From NCBI GenBank assembly GCA_958299035.1, contig CATQJL010000326.1:5532232-5596231 (forward strand): DNA of 64,000 bases, given 5' to 3'. The notes below the pieces were generated by a model. That model had not been told where the DNA came from. It saw only the letters and a list, made by a program, of their open reading frames with translations, and ran no database searches. Numbering within the stretch: the first letter of the stretch is position 1; each line of letters opens with the position of its first letter. Positions 36,131-49,021 of the stretch are shown here, piece by piece. The stretch comes from Cylicocyclus nassatus (lineage: Eukaryota; Nematoda; Chromadorea; Rhabditida; Strongylidae). Made by a program: the position numbers and the translations under genes.

Positions 36131-36455
36131 CAGTGGCGTACCATTTCGGTCTGGGGGGGGGGGGGGGGGGGGGGCTGGGGAGGGGCGAAAAAAATTCTTT
36201 CCTGGTGAAGTTGGCGCCAACCATCCACTCCGAATAATTTTTGACATGATTCCTCGAATTTTTCCGGACCCATAACTCCGAAACGCCCCCGAAAATTTTT
36301 TTATAAGGCTAAATTGGATCTCTAAAAAATTCTAAAAATCATATTAATTATTACAAGTACAAACAAGTCGCTTGCGGATTTCTATAACTAAATAAGAAAC
36401 TTTCGAAAATTTCGCAACCCATTCTTGGGGGGGGGGGGGGGCTCGACGCGCCACT
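36131..36455. mobile_element. Non-autonomous element with CAGTGGCG ends and internal poly-G tracts
   Basis: CAGTGGCGTACC at the left and the inverse of CAGTGGCGCGTCGAG at the right. Two G runs (near 36153-36173 and 36427-36441) sit just inside the ends. A relative with similar G run, CGCAACCC(G/A)TTCT and GGGGAGGGGC motifs lies at 51941-52490. Confidence 0.55.
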
Positions 36456-36880
36456 GGCACCCTGTGTTCTATTTCATAAAGCACTAATTTCCACATTGAC
36501 TCTTCACAATCCATTTATTATGCAAACATTAAAAGTTACAATTATACAAGTAGTCATGTTGAGAGCAACACGTATTCGAGATCGAGCTCTTACACCTTTA
36601 ACGTATCAACCATATGATTTGATACAATACATGAAAATTTCACAAAGAAAAAAATGTGATAACTCAGAATTTTTGAGATTTCATATTACTAACAAGCTGT
36701 TCAGATTCTGACTCAAAAATTATTCGCAGACCCCGCTTGAGCGTGTTTGACTAGGAGTAAATAACTAGTAGGAGAAGCACAATAACTTTCAAAGCAAATA
36801 GAAAATCTCCACTGCACCAATTTTGCAGAAATCTGCTGGACCTTTGGGTAGATTCACACGTATTTCGAAGTATCTTGAGA

Positions 36881-39105
36881 TTAGACATCTAATTTTTCTG
36901 GTTGTTCTTTCGTATCGTTTGTTTTGACAAGATTGTAGGTGTGTGACCTGAACTCGAGCTTATTACGATTACTATGAAAAATAAAATATTCTAAGATCAG
37001 ACATTGAGAAAACTTACTTGCAATTTTGGCAGTGCAACGTCTTTGAATGTTTGGCCGGCTGAAAAGGATCGATTTGAAAGCTGTCTTTCTCAAAAAATAA
37101 ATGTATAAAAAGTTGACTTACTCGTATCCGAAAATTGTAAAGGCACACTACAAGTATGAAAACACAGAGCGTAAATACCATCAGAGTAATGACTGGAGGC
37201 CCTAAAACTGTACCAGTACATAATGGACCATCTTGCTGATGCACATATAAAAAATGTTAGATCAATGTTTGCTTACTCACAGTATGAACAGATTGGTACA
37301 TTGATGAGATTTGCTTTTTGGATATCTCTTGGAATATTGCATGACTCACCACTCCATCCAGGATAACACCTGAGCAAAGAAGGTAATAAAGTTAGAAAAA
37401 AATGATTGAGTCATCCTTTTTTGTGGAGTATTAGCTGCTAACACCTCGTCAGGCTAAAAATATTTAGCCCCGTACAGTCTAGTAGATTCTTGTTCAATAT
37501 AGTGCGCTTGCGGTGCAGAGATTGGGCGGTCAAAATTGCGCGTAAATAAGTAGTTACGCACGTAATGCCGACCACTTGCGCGCGCAACATGCCGGCATCA
37601 TTGATATGCCTGTTTTGCTTACTCTCAAATTTGACCGCATAACCTCGGCACCGCAAGCGCACTATATTGGGAGGAATCTACTAGACTGTGAAGTCTTAGA
37701 ATTTCTATATTTTCAAGTACAAATTAGGTTTCTTATCCATGCGTGAATGTAGAAAGAATGTAGAAAAACTTACACACAGCTAGTTCTTCCCATGCCATCA
37801 GCCATGCATGCCCTAGCATGGTCACATGCAGAATTCTCACTTTTACGACAAAATCGGAATCCAGAAGGTAATACAACTATGTCTTCACCTCTCAGCCGAA
37901 GTGAGGCAGAGGCAGAACCCTGTAAGTAATTGAATGAACAAAATTTGCCTTGTGGGCGAGAAAACATTCTTAAAAGTATATATGATACTGAGGCAAGATA
38001 TCGCGATTTCGCGACATCTTTTGCATTTAAGTTCTATAACAGTTTTAAAATGATAAGATTGAAGATCCCAACTACCAAATTCTCCTTTGCTTAAACGACT
38101 TTCAGGACCTCTTTGAAACACTTAACATGCTTTAATTAAATGTTGTTTGGGGCACACCCAGTAATATCGACTAAGACGAAATCATGACATACATATTATC
38201 AAGAAATGCTTAGTTTGAGCCACCAAAAAATTTTACACCAATGTCAATGCTATCAGCTTTTCTAAAGCAACACCCTATGACTCATCACAACATGTTAGCT
38301 AGAGTTTCCTTTGATATTATATGGTTCCAGTCAAATTCACCGGATTGCTAATCAGAAAATTGATTGAGAGGCCTTATTTAAGCCACTGTCCAAAAGGCTA
38401 CCCATATGATTTATTCGTGGGTGGGAAGTTCATCGGTAGACTCCAGCAAACGGTATTACCTAGCGAGTTGAAGCGACTGGTCCGCGCGTAAAGAGTACGG
38501 TTTGGGCTAGAGTTTCCACTTGGAACTCCCAGATACCAAGATTTATGCGTATATTTCGGTATATTTTGAGATCAAAGTTGGAAAAACCCCAACAATTTTT
38601 CAGACTCACCGCGTAGCATTCGTACACGCCATCATGAGATTTGGTACTGTAAGGGTCAATCACTAAAGATGTATATCTGGAAATAAACGGTGCATATGGA
38701 GAGAATTCTCTTTATTGCTACAACTTACTCATCGTTCAGCATTCGTATCACTTCTAAATCCAAATCGTTTCCATTGTGTAGCCATTGAGCTTGTGGTAAA
38801 CCGGACGATCTCTCACATTTCAACACAATACTCGAATTAACCGGTACTGAGATGAGTATAGCGTTTGCTGGTGGATCTGGAGCGACAGAAGGTCCTTAAA
38901 TACTTATAACAGGGAAAGTTGGGTAGCGAAAGCTATTAGAAGAAGCATTTTTGTGCAAAGCAAAACTAGAAGTGGAACATTGCTCACCCTGTAGTCGAAG
39001 AATGTGTTCGGTAGCTTGAACAGTAGATAGAAGTATCAGTAGAAGTACAATAATCGATTCCTGTATAAGTTGATAAGAAGCGGGTCGTAGAGGACTTATC
39101 GGCAT
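36881..39105 (-). CDS. Single-pass membrane protein with Ig and EGF domains (neuregulin/Vein-like layout)
   Basis: Seven exons, 291 residues: 38988-39105, 38729-38894, 38610-38676, 37774-37919, 37300-37369, 37018-37235, 36881-36971; phases agree throughout. A signal sequence (core IIVLLLILLSTVQA) is followed by one Ig domain, residues about 45-117, with Cys in IVLKCERS, Trp in AQWLHNG and the second Cys in SHDGVYECYA. A complete EGF domain follows (about 138-178) with spacing C-x7-C-x5-C-x9-C-x1-C-x8-C, including CVCYPGWSGESC. A TM helix at about 204-223 (VITLMVFTLCVFILVVCLY) precedes a 68-residue cytoplasmic tail ending KEQPEKLDV. Worm igeg-1/igeg-2 genes share Ig plus EGF; orthology is inference. 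An in-frame upstream ATG at 39162 is an alternative start. The 37370-37773 intron carries a MITE. Confidence 0.88.
37474..37690. mobile_element. 217-bp MITE in an intron of the Ig-EGF gene
   Basis: Terminal inverted repeats of about 45 bp: ACAGTCTAGTAGATTC and CAATATAGTGCGCTTGCGG at the left, both inverted at the right. Non-coding. Splits the EGF-coding exons 37774-37919 and 37300-37369 without touching splice sites. Confidence 0.88.
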
Positions 39106-42100
39106 GTTGTTCGGCTTGACAAATGCTAGGTCAAAAGGATTACGTTCGAGGAATCCTTCCAAGGCATAAATAGAATTCCAGCAGTAAACTGATGACTAAT
39201 CGACGAACGTCGTAAGTGCAGAGATAAGGAAATGCCTTCGAAAAACTCTGTCGTCGTTGGTCTGGGAAAGTTTGCATGCAAGAATTGAAAAAAAAGAGCA
39301 AAGAATAGGAAACTATACACATAATTCTTTCTGCTACTCAATGTGGGACCCCATCATAGTACATTTACTCTCAACAAATCTTGAAGCATCTTTGGAAACT
39401 TTATCATGACCCATACCTTATATGACGAAACAGGGTTTTTATCCTTTTTTGCAAAGTTTACATTAGAATATTGATCGTGTTTGAGAAATTATTCATCTGT
39501 GACTCAGGTATGACGTAAGCTAAAAGCTGCACAAGAAAAAAAAACTGTTGTGCAAGTTTGCAAAATCTGCAAAAGTGTCATCGCATTTCTTCATATAAAT
39601 GGGTTTCCTTGCGGACTTGTAATCTCGGGAAGCTTTCGCGCAGCGCTAACATTTACATCTTCAAAGGCGTCCACCCTAAGTTAGGTCTCCCGAGCTTTTG
39701 ACAGCTTACTATAGTAGAGCCCCCTATCAGGTCAATGCCCAAGTCGTGGCGCAAAATTAGGAAGCGTCTAGGAAAAAAATTCACTTAGGAAGAGAGAATA
39801 ACGCTTTGGAATAGCGAATGACATGACACGGGGACCCCAAGACGGCAACGCCCTTCCAGTAATGCCAGCCCATCCGTGCGCGCCCATCCAATCACCGCTC
39901 CGCAGAACCGTCCTGCGCGTTCTCCTTGAACGGGGATTGTTAAGGTTTTTGCGATTCTCGACTTCATATTCGGAATCAGGGATGCGAGAAGACCCCGGAA
40001 CGACTAAGACTCGGAAGTCGAGAATCCGGATGGACGGTGCCTTTAAGACTGACAACAGAGATTCTTTTGGAACATTATTCGATAACATATTTGATTAGGA
40101 AGTTTGTTTCAATCAAAATTAGTACAATACTTTTAATACTGAAATCGCTTGAATTTCATGTCCTTCCCTTCGTTGATCTTCTTTCTTATCTGGATTGCAC
40201 TGCAAACGAAAACTAAAAGCAAATGTAACGAATATGTTCGCAAAAGCATTTAGAATAAATTGCTCCCCCACAACAAGCTAAATTTCAGATCCTGTACTGT
40301 TGCCCGCTTTTGAGAGAGTACGAAAAAAATATGAAAGAGGAAGAGAGCATACGATGAGTTGAATGACGCCTTTCTGCTTACATATTGTTTACTTTGCTGC
40401 TTTACTTTGCTTGTTTGCGAACTCGTCTGGAAGGGTGGACGTATCACTTTTTAGAAAAATTTTCTTTCTTTGATCCAAAGTGGCTTGGAAAGTTTTGAGT
40501 GTGAAGTTAACACGCAAGCCATATAATCGATGTCTCTCATAGCTGTATAATTCTCAGTGCTTCCCTAAAAGTTTCTGTGCTTCTCTAAAGACATGTATTT
40601 TGAAGGAAGTCTAGAGTTCTGATGCTTAACAAGTTGTCAGACAACTATCTATGAAAGTGGCGGATATACTTTATCCAAACCGTAACGATTTTATAATCAT
40701 GAATCAAGATAATAAAGAATTCGCAAAACAAAAAAGATGAGAAGAAAACAGAATGCGTGGTTTTTCAAAAACTTTGTGCGAAGAAAACAGAATGCATGGT
40801 TTTTTCAAAAGCTTTGTGCCGTTCAAAAAAAGCTCCGCACTGAGTTGAAAGGAGCGAGAGTATAACCAAAAATAGAAATGAGTATTTTCTGACTCATAGC
40901 TAACACGTTGACTCAGAAACAAGAAAATGAGCAGTGAATTAGAGGTCTATGGAACCAAGTAGCGTGATACGAACGAAGCATGGCATTAGGGTCGTTATTA
41001 CTAATACCAGATTGACATTGTGATAAGCTCGTCTTGAAATGACCTTTCGGCTTTTCGGAGAATTTTCTCAACAAAGTTCTTAGATTTATGTTGGTGAAGA
41101 GGTTTCAGCTATAGAATTTTTCACCAGAGCGTACTTCGGCTGATTGAATTGAGCTCACAAAACTATCCTTTGCATTAACATATACTTCACGTGATTACCC
41201 AAGCTATCCGTCGCTGACAGTCCCAGAGCTTTTTAACGTAAATTCTGACAATACAGAGCGTTGTCTCAACTAGCTTTCAAGGGCTTTTAAAAAACTTTGA
41301 AACCCTGTAAACAAATAATATAGATATTTTGACTTTTCTTTGATTAAAGTTGGGCACATGTTATTCAGTTACCGAAAAAATAGCTGAAAAATATTACAAA
41401 TAGCTATTCCTATACGAGCATTCTAAGCAAAGCTGTTATTATCCCGTAATTGTTACCGCAAAGACATCAAAGAATAGATGTAGACCGAAGATGGCTGATA
41501 TCCTATGATTTGAGATTTAGTCAAATATTTTTTCATCAAACCTTATGTTATAGAAATCAATGAAAAAATCTTTATGGACATTCTTGTGCAGTAGAGGTTA
41601 AAGTTCTCCAACAATGGTCAGCAATCATTACAAGGAGAAGCAGCGGTTATCTGTTGTTATTTCGTAATAGCTTATAGATAAGAACATGGCTCTTTCAATG
41701 TTACTTGTTAATGGTTTGACATTACAATAATGTGTAAGCATCTAACCATCTGGTATAATAACTCAACAATTACAAGAATTTTTGGAATGAGGGACAAAAT
41801 GGCAGTCTTAGAGTGTTTCATCACAGAATGGAAAACATCTGAAATGACTAGAGGTTTGTTTCACCAGAAAAATAGTGAATAGCAAGGGGAAATAGCAAGG
41901 TGTTCGCTAAGGAAGGAAATGAGGAGACGATTTTTATTAGAATAAAATTTTAGAAGATGAGCCTATAGATTTACTTGATCACTAAATGCATAAATTCGTG
42001 AGTTTTGTTCACTTCTATGCTACTCAAACATATGAAAGATAGACGGATAAACACTAAGCATAGGTCTAAAATGTTGAAGTTCGGTTCAGGGTAAGATCAT

Positions 42101-43217
42101 GAAACTTCAAAGGCTTCCCCTGCAGAGATTCGCAAGAAATTTTAGCAAGAGGCTCGAGAAGGTGTGAGCAAGCGGTGTAACTGATCTGACGAGAAAACTT
42201 CAATAGTATTTATATGATGAAAGGTGTAAAGTCGAGCCCATTCAGAGTTCAGGCAGCTAGTTGGCGCCTGCGTGCCCGACGACGATATCGCACACTGAAG
42301 CGATTATTTTCAAGTCAAATATGGTGGGCGTCGTCACAGATCAAGCGCGGATTCGTCATCGAATGCAAATACAAAACTGAGTGAGAGGAGCATCCCGAGT
42401 CACGGACGAGAAAGACGCGATTCGGCAAATTTGCACTCATTCGCCTCGTATCAATGTTTACCAAGAAATGTGTCAAAATCTAGCTCAGTTTTGTATAGAA
42501 TCAACACAAAGACGTCCTCATTCTGCGGTCACCTACGTAATTGCACCACTTTTTTGATTTGCATGACGAGCCGAATGAACGGCATCTCTTTCTAATCTTC
42601 GCAATCGTTTTCATGTTATTTGTACTAGGTGAACCAGTAGTCTAAAGGTGCTATTTGGAAGAGTGTTCGCTCGGGACCCCGCCGCCGTTTCCCGCTATTT
42701 GCACATTTTTGAATTGCGATTCTTTATATATTAAAATTAAAATAGATAGATTAGATAGATATTGTCTACATTCGACTGTCACTTGATCTTAGCATAGTGA
42801 AGTTGCTTGTTTGGGGCTTGTAGAGCTCTAGACCGGAATTGGTACTTCTTTATTCGACTAACTTTTCGGCTATATCGCTTTCTTCAGAGTATGAAGGTGT
42901 CGAATGCATAAGTAATATATCCTATCACAAACCGCCTCAAGACTCAAAGCGACTATTGCATTAGTAAAACAGGAACTCAAAAGTGCATGCAAGATTAAAC
43001 CGGTTCTTACCTAGACAGTTGTCGAAAAAGTGGTGTTGCAGACCCCTATACCAGTAACTGAGCTCTAATTTCCTTATATACTAGTGACCTGGCCTCAACT
43101 ATTTACTTTACTGCCAACGTTGAGCTCCTCAGCAGGTCTAAAAAGGGTGCAATTACACAAAATTCGCTTTATCGAAAGCTGCCGTAGTGACTTCTATGTA
43201 GCTGGATGCTTTATAGG
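39106..43217. other. Intergenic region with no supported gene
   Basis: AT-rich. The part next to 39105 is the likely promoter/5' region of the Ig-EGF gene. A GC-richer island at about 39820-40040 contains TTCTCGACTTC and its inverse (about 39955-40025), a small foldback. No open frame shows splice-bounded coding sequence. Confidence 0.45.
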
Positions 43218-43466
43218 TATCGTTTATTCGTTGACCGTAACGACTGCTGACCGCGCGGCGACCGCTGCGCGTGCATGATGTTTTCGTAAAAAAGATGAAT
43301 AGAAAGAAAACAGAGGATTCTTCTCATCTTTATAATGTAGAAAAGAAACAAAGAATTCTTCTCATCTTAAGCCACGGTCAAACTTATCACTTCTTCGCAA
43401 TTTAGAAGGCACGCGTCGCAGTCGCCACGCGGTCGGCAGTCCGTACGGTCAACGAATGAACGATAC
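43218..43466. mobile_element. MITE with ~60-bp terminal inverted repeats
   Basis: TATCGTTTATTCGTTGACCG at the left faces CGGTCAACGAATGAACGATA at the right, and GACTGCTGACCGCGCGGCGA faces its near-inverse further in. Between the arms, a TTCTTCTCATCTT-bearing segment occurs twice in direct orientation. Non-coding. Confidence 0.85.
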
Positions 43467-44439
43467 ATCTTTACACTTTTCACTTGCAATTGCATACATT
43501 CAGACTATCACTGAGAACTATTACCGTACAACCTCTTCATCCATTCTACTATATGGTTCGGACAAGGATATTACTTAGCTTGGTTCTTTTCTCTTTTATA
43601 GTTCTCTTTGGCCCTCCTTAGTAAGGAGCTTAGAAGGGCCGGTATTAAAACATAGCTCCAAAGTAAAAACGAAACGGAGTTATCAATACAACCATACATT
43701 CCATTTTTTAAACTTTTCAACGGACTTTTCTTCGTATTTGCTACTTGTTATAATTATGTAATTCGAGAGCGAAGACAACTCACTTGCTATTAGCCAAATA
43801 TTCCTGTGATTTTTCTTGTCTCTCTCAAACGTTACCTCTCGAAGATTCATGTTTTCTCCTTCATTATTTGATTGCGTGCCTCTGTGGCACATAGCATTGA
43901 ATGTCTTTCTTTTGTATATATAATGTGAAGAATTCTCATGTTAGAAGTTTTTCCACCAATTCGTTCAACACTCCTACGCGACACATCACTTTCATTCATC
44001 ATTAGACATGTCTATCGTTTAGCATAGAAAGGGTGAGTCTTTAGAGGTATAAGTAATGTGCCCTGACCGGATGCACAGAAGCCTAACGAAAATCTCTAAG
44101 TTTGCTCTATGCGAAAAATTGTTGCGCCTGAGAAAAAAAGATGATCGCCTTCCTTCAGATCTATCTAGTCCACTCTTTCAATAAAAATTGACTAGCTAGC
44201 ATTATAATGCCGCAGGTTTTTTTCACATATGCTCAGAGTAACATAACGTTCAGGGTGTGGACATATCTTCTCGTAATTCCTGTAATTCTCGCACTTGCCC
44301 TAACACACGGTTCAGTTAAAGCACGCTGCTTGCACAATCGCTTTCTTAGTTGTAACAATCGAACTTTATTCTTCATGGAGTTGGTTCTATCATTACTGGC
44401 TTTTTGAAGCGAAATCCGCACGATTTTAGAAGATTCATG

Positions 44440-45060
44440 CAGCTGGAAGTATCGACTGCCTTTTGTCCCAGCCTTCGTCGACTACGAGAAAGCCTTAGGC
44501 TTCGAACACACCTTGTGCAATTTCTCCAAAATCGCGGCGATACGCGATCTGGCAATTTGCCAGATGTCCGCAAATCCACTGAAACTCTAAGTGCGGAGGC
44601 GCATAGCTTTTGTAAGCTTATGCGTACATACCAAAGGCAGGTATGACCGATCCTTTACAGCGTCACCAGCGTCATAGCGCTAGTCAATCAAGGAACAATA
44701 GTTGACTTCTACAAGGACTGTACCACGACGATGTAGCAATTCCATCTACCTCGACTATCCCCAGTGGGAAAGGGGTCCTAATTATCATTTCGCCGAAGCT
44801 GCTCACCGCGTGCAGTGGGTAATGAAGTTACTGGGGGACGCTAGATGCGAGTCGATGGAAAATTCTTGTCGATCCTTTGCGGACGGTATCGTTTTCTTTC
44901 CGAGCAGTATCACTGAAGCGAGACGATGCGCAACATTTGAACACAATGTTAGAGAAGACCGGATTCGAATAAGTTGGAAGATAGGTTCAGCTCAGAAAAA
45001 AACGCTCTTTGCAAGCATCCCCATCATGAGACCTCTTTTTACGTGTGCCCTGGACTTTTG
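44440..45060 (+). mobile_element. Decayed RTE-like LINE reverse transcriptase fragment
   Basis: Read in shifting frames, the plus strand gives reverse transcriptase landmarks in order: LPFVPAFVDYEKA, then VDFYKDCTT, HRVQWVMKLLGDARCE, the motif C region RSFADGIVFFPSSITEARR (FADD has become FADG), then SAQKKTLF. Frameshifts and stops are frequent, so the copy is dead. Confidence 0.8.
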
Positions 45061-46862
45061 ATGATAGAGGACAAGAGCAGCCTGGACCGTCTTCGGGCTT
45101 CTGAAGGAAGAATCAACTGATGGACGCGGAGCTTCGCGCCCACCTGCTTGACTCAAAAGTTCTCCCGGCGATTTGTTACGCATCCGGTACTTGGCTCGTC
45201 ACTGTACCACGTCGAAAGCTTTACGTAGCACCTTGAAAGTCCCTCTGAAGATTACACGACACAAACAATATCTTGTCGGACTTTCTTCAGGATATGAGAA
45301 GCATACCCTCGATACATAGAGCCACGTACTCTGGTAACCTTCACTTTGAGGGCTATGAGGGGACACAACCTTCACTTGGAAAAAAACAGAAGTCATCCGG
45401 GGCTTCGCCCCGGATTTTATTATCCTGATTATATCGGAACGAATGTTAATGAAGCAAATATAGGGGATAATATCTTCAGCTTATCTGAGCGAAACCGAGA
45501 ATTTGCGTTTTCATAGCCTTTTTTACGTTAAAAAGAAGGTTTCTGTGGAATTCGCCAGAATTCAAAGCGAAATTTCTCAGTTATCCTCTCATTTGAACAA
45601 AATCGAGTTTCATAAGTTTAGGAAGGCTACTGGAGTTGAATAAAAACGAGAAACTGCGCTTAAATCTTGCACAGAGAGTCGCACAAGAAAACGCCCCTCT
45701 ATCTCGTTAAAGAGTGATTTTCAAAGCTTGGGACATTGTCAGTTCTCCTCGTCGTGTCATGACGATCAGAATGATATATAATGTTGCAGGGTTTCGTTGA
45801 GATCCCGCGGAGATCTACCACCAGAGCCAAATGGCCCGTCCGCTCTGGTCTGTCTCCGCTGCTCGTCTGCGTCTCCGCGCGCTGCGCTCTACCTCGCTAC
45901 CCCAAACGCGGGGCGCGGGGCATTTGGCTCTGGTACCCTTTCCCTCGCTGTTTCGAACCCAGTTTTAGCAAGCTATATATCATTTTGAAGCTCTTGATCT
46001 CAATTTTCATGCTGACAACGTCCCAGAACCACATTTTTTGATTTGATCGAGAAATCCGGCAAAAACCTTGTTTTCGAGAATCTCTTGTTTTTCTCCCAAT
46101 TTAACTATTTTCACGCGGTTTTTTCGTGCATTCTATAGATCTTGCTTCTGTTCATAATGCAGACAACCACCCAGCCCTTACCTCTTCGATTATGGTGGAA
46201 TTTTCTGCAAAAAATCGTAAAAAGTGCGTTTTTCTTTACCTTGTTCTGTTTCAGTGCCTTCGCATCGATTTTCTTCCAGCGATTATTGCTCAGAAGAATA
46301 AGCGCAACAATCGAGACAACGTCCCAGGAAACAGGAACGTCATGCGGGGGTAAAAATTTAAAGGACGCATCAAAAATCAAAACTCCGTTGCGAATTGCTG
46401 GTCCTGGAGCGAAAACTTGCACTTCGAAAAGCCGCCAAATGAAATATTTCAGACCTCTTTGCAGCGTTTGTATCCGGTTTTCAGCAGTTTCTTTCGCTTT
46501 TCATATCTGTTTTACCTCATATTCTCTTCTCTGATCTTCTTTAAGCAACCTTCATTATTTATGACGTCAGATGTTCAAACAACCTTCACTTTTGACGCCT
46601 TGTCTCTAGACTATCGAAGGTATGATGAGAAGTATAGGCGCCGTAAAACCTAATTGCCTGTGCCGTGCCTTGAACACCAGCGTAAGCGAGCGGTCGTCGC
46701 GAACGACTGTCGGCGTTCACTATATTCCAGAAAATCTCTTTAGCTTTCGCGTTGTTCTCGTCAATGCAAGGTATATCTTGACGAAAGCTCTTTTCACAAG
46801 TTTAAAAAAATATGTTTGGAAAGGGTGCGCGCTCACTGCCGCTCACAGAAAGCCTGTAGCGC
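45061..46862. other. Repeat-bearing intergenic DNA
   Basis: No gene supported. Contains a hairpin at about 45397-45416 (TCCGGGGCTTCGCCCCGGA) and a GC-rich foldback at 45819-45936 whose ends are ACCAGAGCCAAATG and its inverse. The longer open frames at 46100-46650 lack splice signals or a recognisable domain. Confidence 0.4.
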
Positions 46863-47276
46863 TTCAAGGCAGTGGCTCGGCAAATCTCAACCTAGTGAAA
46901 TTTTCGCTTACCTGGGGTTATTCAATACGCTGATCCGAAAAATGCACTTTTAAGAGCTTGAAAACGGCGAAAACGAGCGTTTTTCAATCTCCTTCTTTCT
47001 GGAATTGGACGAGAGTAGCAAAGCTGATGACGCTGAATCGTTGCAGGACCCAATGGTTGTAGCATTGCGGCGGGCAGCCTCCAGTAGTGAGAAAGGATTT
47101 GCCAACTCGTCCGGATGCGTGTAAGATTAGTCTGCGCGTGTAAGCTTGAAAGCAATTTTCTCGGCAGGGAAGGCTTGCTGTGCAACCGGGATTGCACTGT
47201 TTTCAAACCTGGGCGATAAGGAACCCGCCGCGTTGAAATCCTGAGTTGTTGAGTTTTGCCGACCTACTGCCTTTCA
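46863..47276. mobile_element. MITE of the AAGGCAGT/TCGGCA family
   Basis: Left end TCAAGGCAGTGGCTCGGCAA and right end inverse of CTGAAAGGCAGTAGGTCGGC match the ends of the 32179-32633 element. The centre has CGTTGCAGGACCCAATG..TAGCATTGCGGC, matching CGTTGCGGGACCTCATG..TAGCATTGCGGC at about 32396, confirming common origin. Arms have diverged, non-coding. Confidence 0.7.
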
Positions 47277-47757
47277 GGACCAAACGTTCCCAGCCGCGCC
47301 GCGCCTTGGTGTTCAAAACGACGCGTGGGCAATTGGATTTTACGGGGTCTGTATGTCCTGTCTTCGTGACCGGAATACGTTGCGAAAGGAGAGAATCGAT
47401 GTGCTGGTCACAACATGGGAAAACACACGAACATTAGAAATGTCAGAGTGGATCCCTCGCAAAGCAACGCGTTCCCGAGGAATACCACCAACGAATGGGC
47501 AGATGTGTTTCTGGAACGCATGGGCCAACTAGGTAACTTTCCGCACCACGACGCAGCCACTGACGACAATAAAAAGTTCTCGGATCTGAAGAGAAGGAAG
47601 GGACCATTGGAACTTTTGTGCTGGCGTCTGCACGCCACGTGAAGGCGAGCCATCCAAGCTCTAAGTAAGTGTAAGACGAAAGCAATTTTTTAGATGTGGG
47701 GATATCAGCGAATGTCCTCTAAATGTGGCACTTGTTAGAAACAGTGTTAATGCTGGG

Positions 47758-48200
47758 TTAAAGGCAGTGTCTCGGCAGATTTGCGCCTTGGGGTATCCTG
47801 CTATGGTGGGGTTCCTGGTCATCTTATTGACCTCCAGGCGCAGTCCGGCTGGTTGGTGTTTCCCCTGAGCCTAGAAAATGGCCCTTGAACCGGCGCCCGC
47901 AACCCCAATCGGCGCGCGCTCGGACGACTTCGCTTACCGTTCCACGCGGGACCTCACGACCACTCTCTCACATCGTGCATGCTATCCGAAGCAAAAATTA
48001 CAGGCAGCAGGGTCTTCGCGCCACGGCCTCCCAACTTTCCATTGAAATTCTCGTCCGAGCTGCCTTTTGGAAATTGCGTAAATGCCCCGAAAAAGGTTTT
48101 TTCAACCGTTTCAAAGCTCAAATTCGGGATCTACAAATAGAAAAGGCCCAAAACATGCAAAAGATGGAAACGCAAAATCTGCCAGGACACTGCCTCTTAA
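47758..48200. mobile_element. Second MITE of the AAGGCAGT/TCGGCA family
   Basis: Starts TTAAAGGCAGTGTCTCGGCA and ends with the inverse of TTAAGAGGCAGTGTCCTGGC, so TTAA again borders both ends. Internal arms are degenerate (AGATTTGCG near the left, CGCAAATCTG-like at the right). Plus-strand open frames across it are by-products. Confidence 0.65.
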
Positions 48201-49021
48201 GGGCGACGCGTAACCGAGTACATTATGTATAACAACATTAACTTCGAGGTTAACTGTGGCATGTACGACGATGTTACTGCGATGTACATATATGGGAGTC
48301 GAATAATTTCCCATGGATAGTTTTACGCAGAACGCGTTCTCAAATGATATGCAGAAGTTCATGCATTTTTCGCACTTGGTTCACGGATAACTCGTGCACA
48401 TATACTTACCAAGTTTGACTTCCTATATAGTTTATATCTACCCAGACACCACTCTTCCATTTTGGAATAAAATTTTCCCTACAGGCGCTCTGTATCATCT
48501 AAACATGTGAGTGATGACCCGATCCCAAATTTATTAACCTGCTTGAGAATGTGTGAAAGCCATATACTTTTGCCAAAAGGCTACCCTACCCAGGAAGTTT
48601 ATGTGCCACCCATGCTTGGCGGTGAATACACCGCGCAGCTATTACTGTCGAGTTCATCACTCGTTCTGTCTCATCCATTCCTTTTACGCATACACAGTAT
48701 TCCGGTACACATCACAGTGTATCTATGAACAATTTGACGCTGTAAGTCCATCTACAGATTCTTATGTGGATAGTTTTCAGAAACTCTATCTGTAACATTT
48801 TGTGATTTTTGAAAGCTTCCGACACCTTAGTCCACTTCTTAATATCTACGTCAGAGCAACGTACTGACGAAAACAGCTGGTTGTGAGCTACACATCTCGG
48901 ATTTTAACTCACTTGCTGAGACTTCAACGTCATACACTCAAATGTGTTGTATCAGCACTGAACAAACGTAATACAACAGCAGTGTTTGTTGAAAAACATT
49001 GCAAACAATCAACCAATGCTT
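48201..49021. other. Intergenic region with possible unassigned exon
   Basis: At 48493-48514 and about 48555-48795 on the plus strand, an acceptor-bounded piece (CTACAG) and a GTGAGT donor flank a Cys-containing open frame (KFMCHPCLAVNTPRSYYC). A competing frame is equally open, so I do not call a gene. Confidence 0.2.

Noticed and set aside
47885..48232. 115-codon plus-strand frame
   Set aside because: Lies across a MITE with inverted ends; no domain or splice signals.
48493..48795. Cys-containing plus-strand frame with acceptor and donor nearby
   Set aside because: A competing frame (EVYVPPMLGGEYTAQLL) is equally open; no basis to choose, no start exon.
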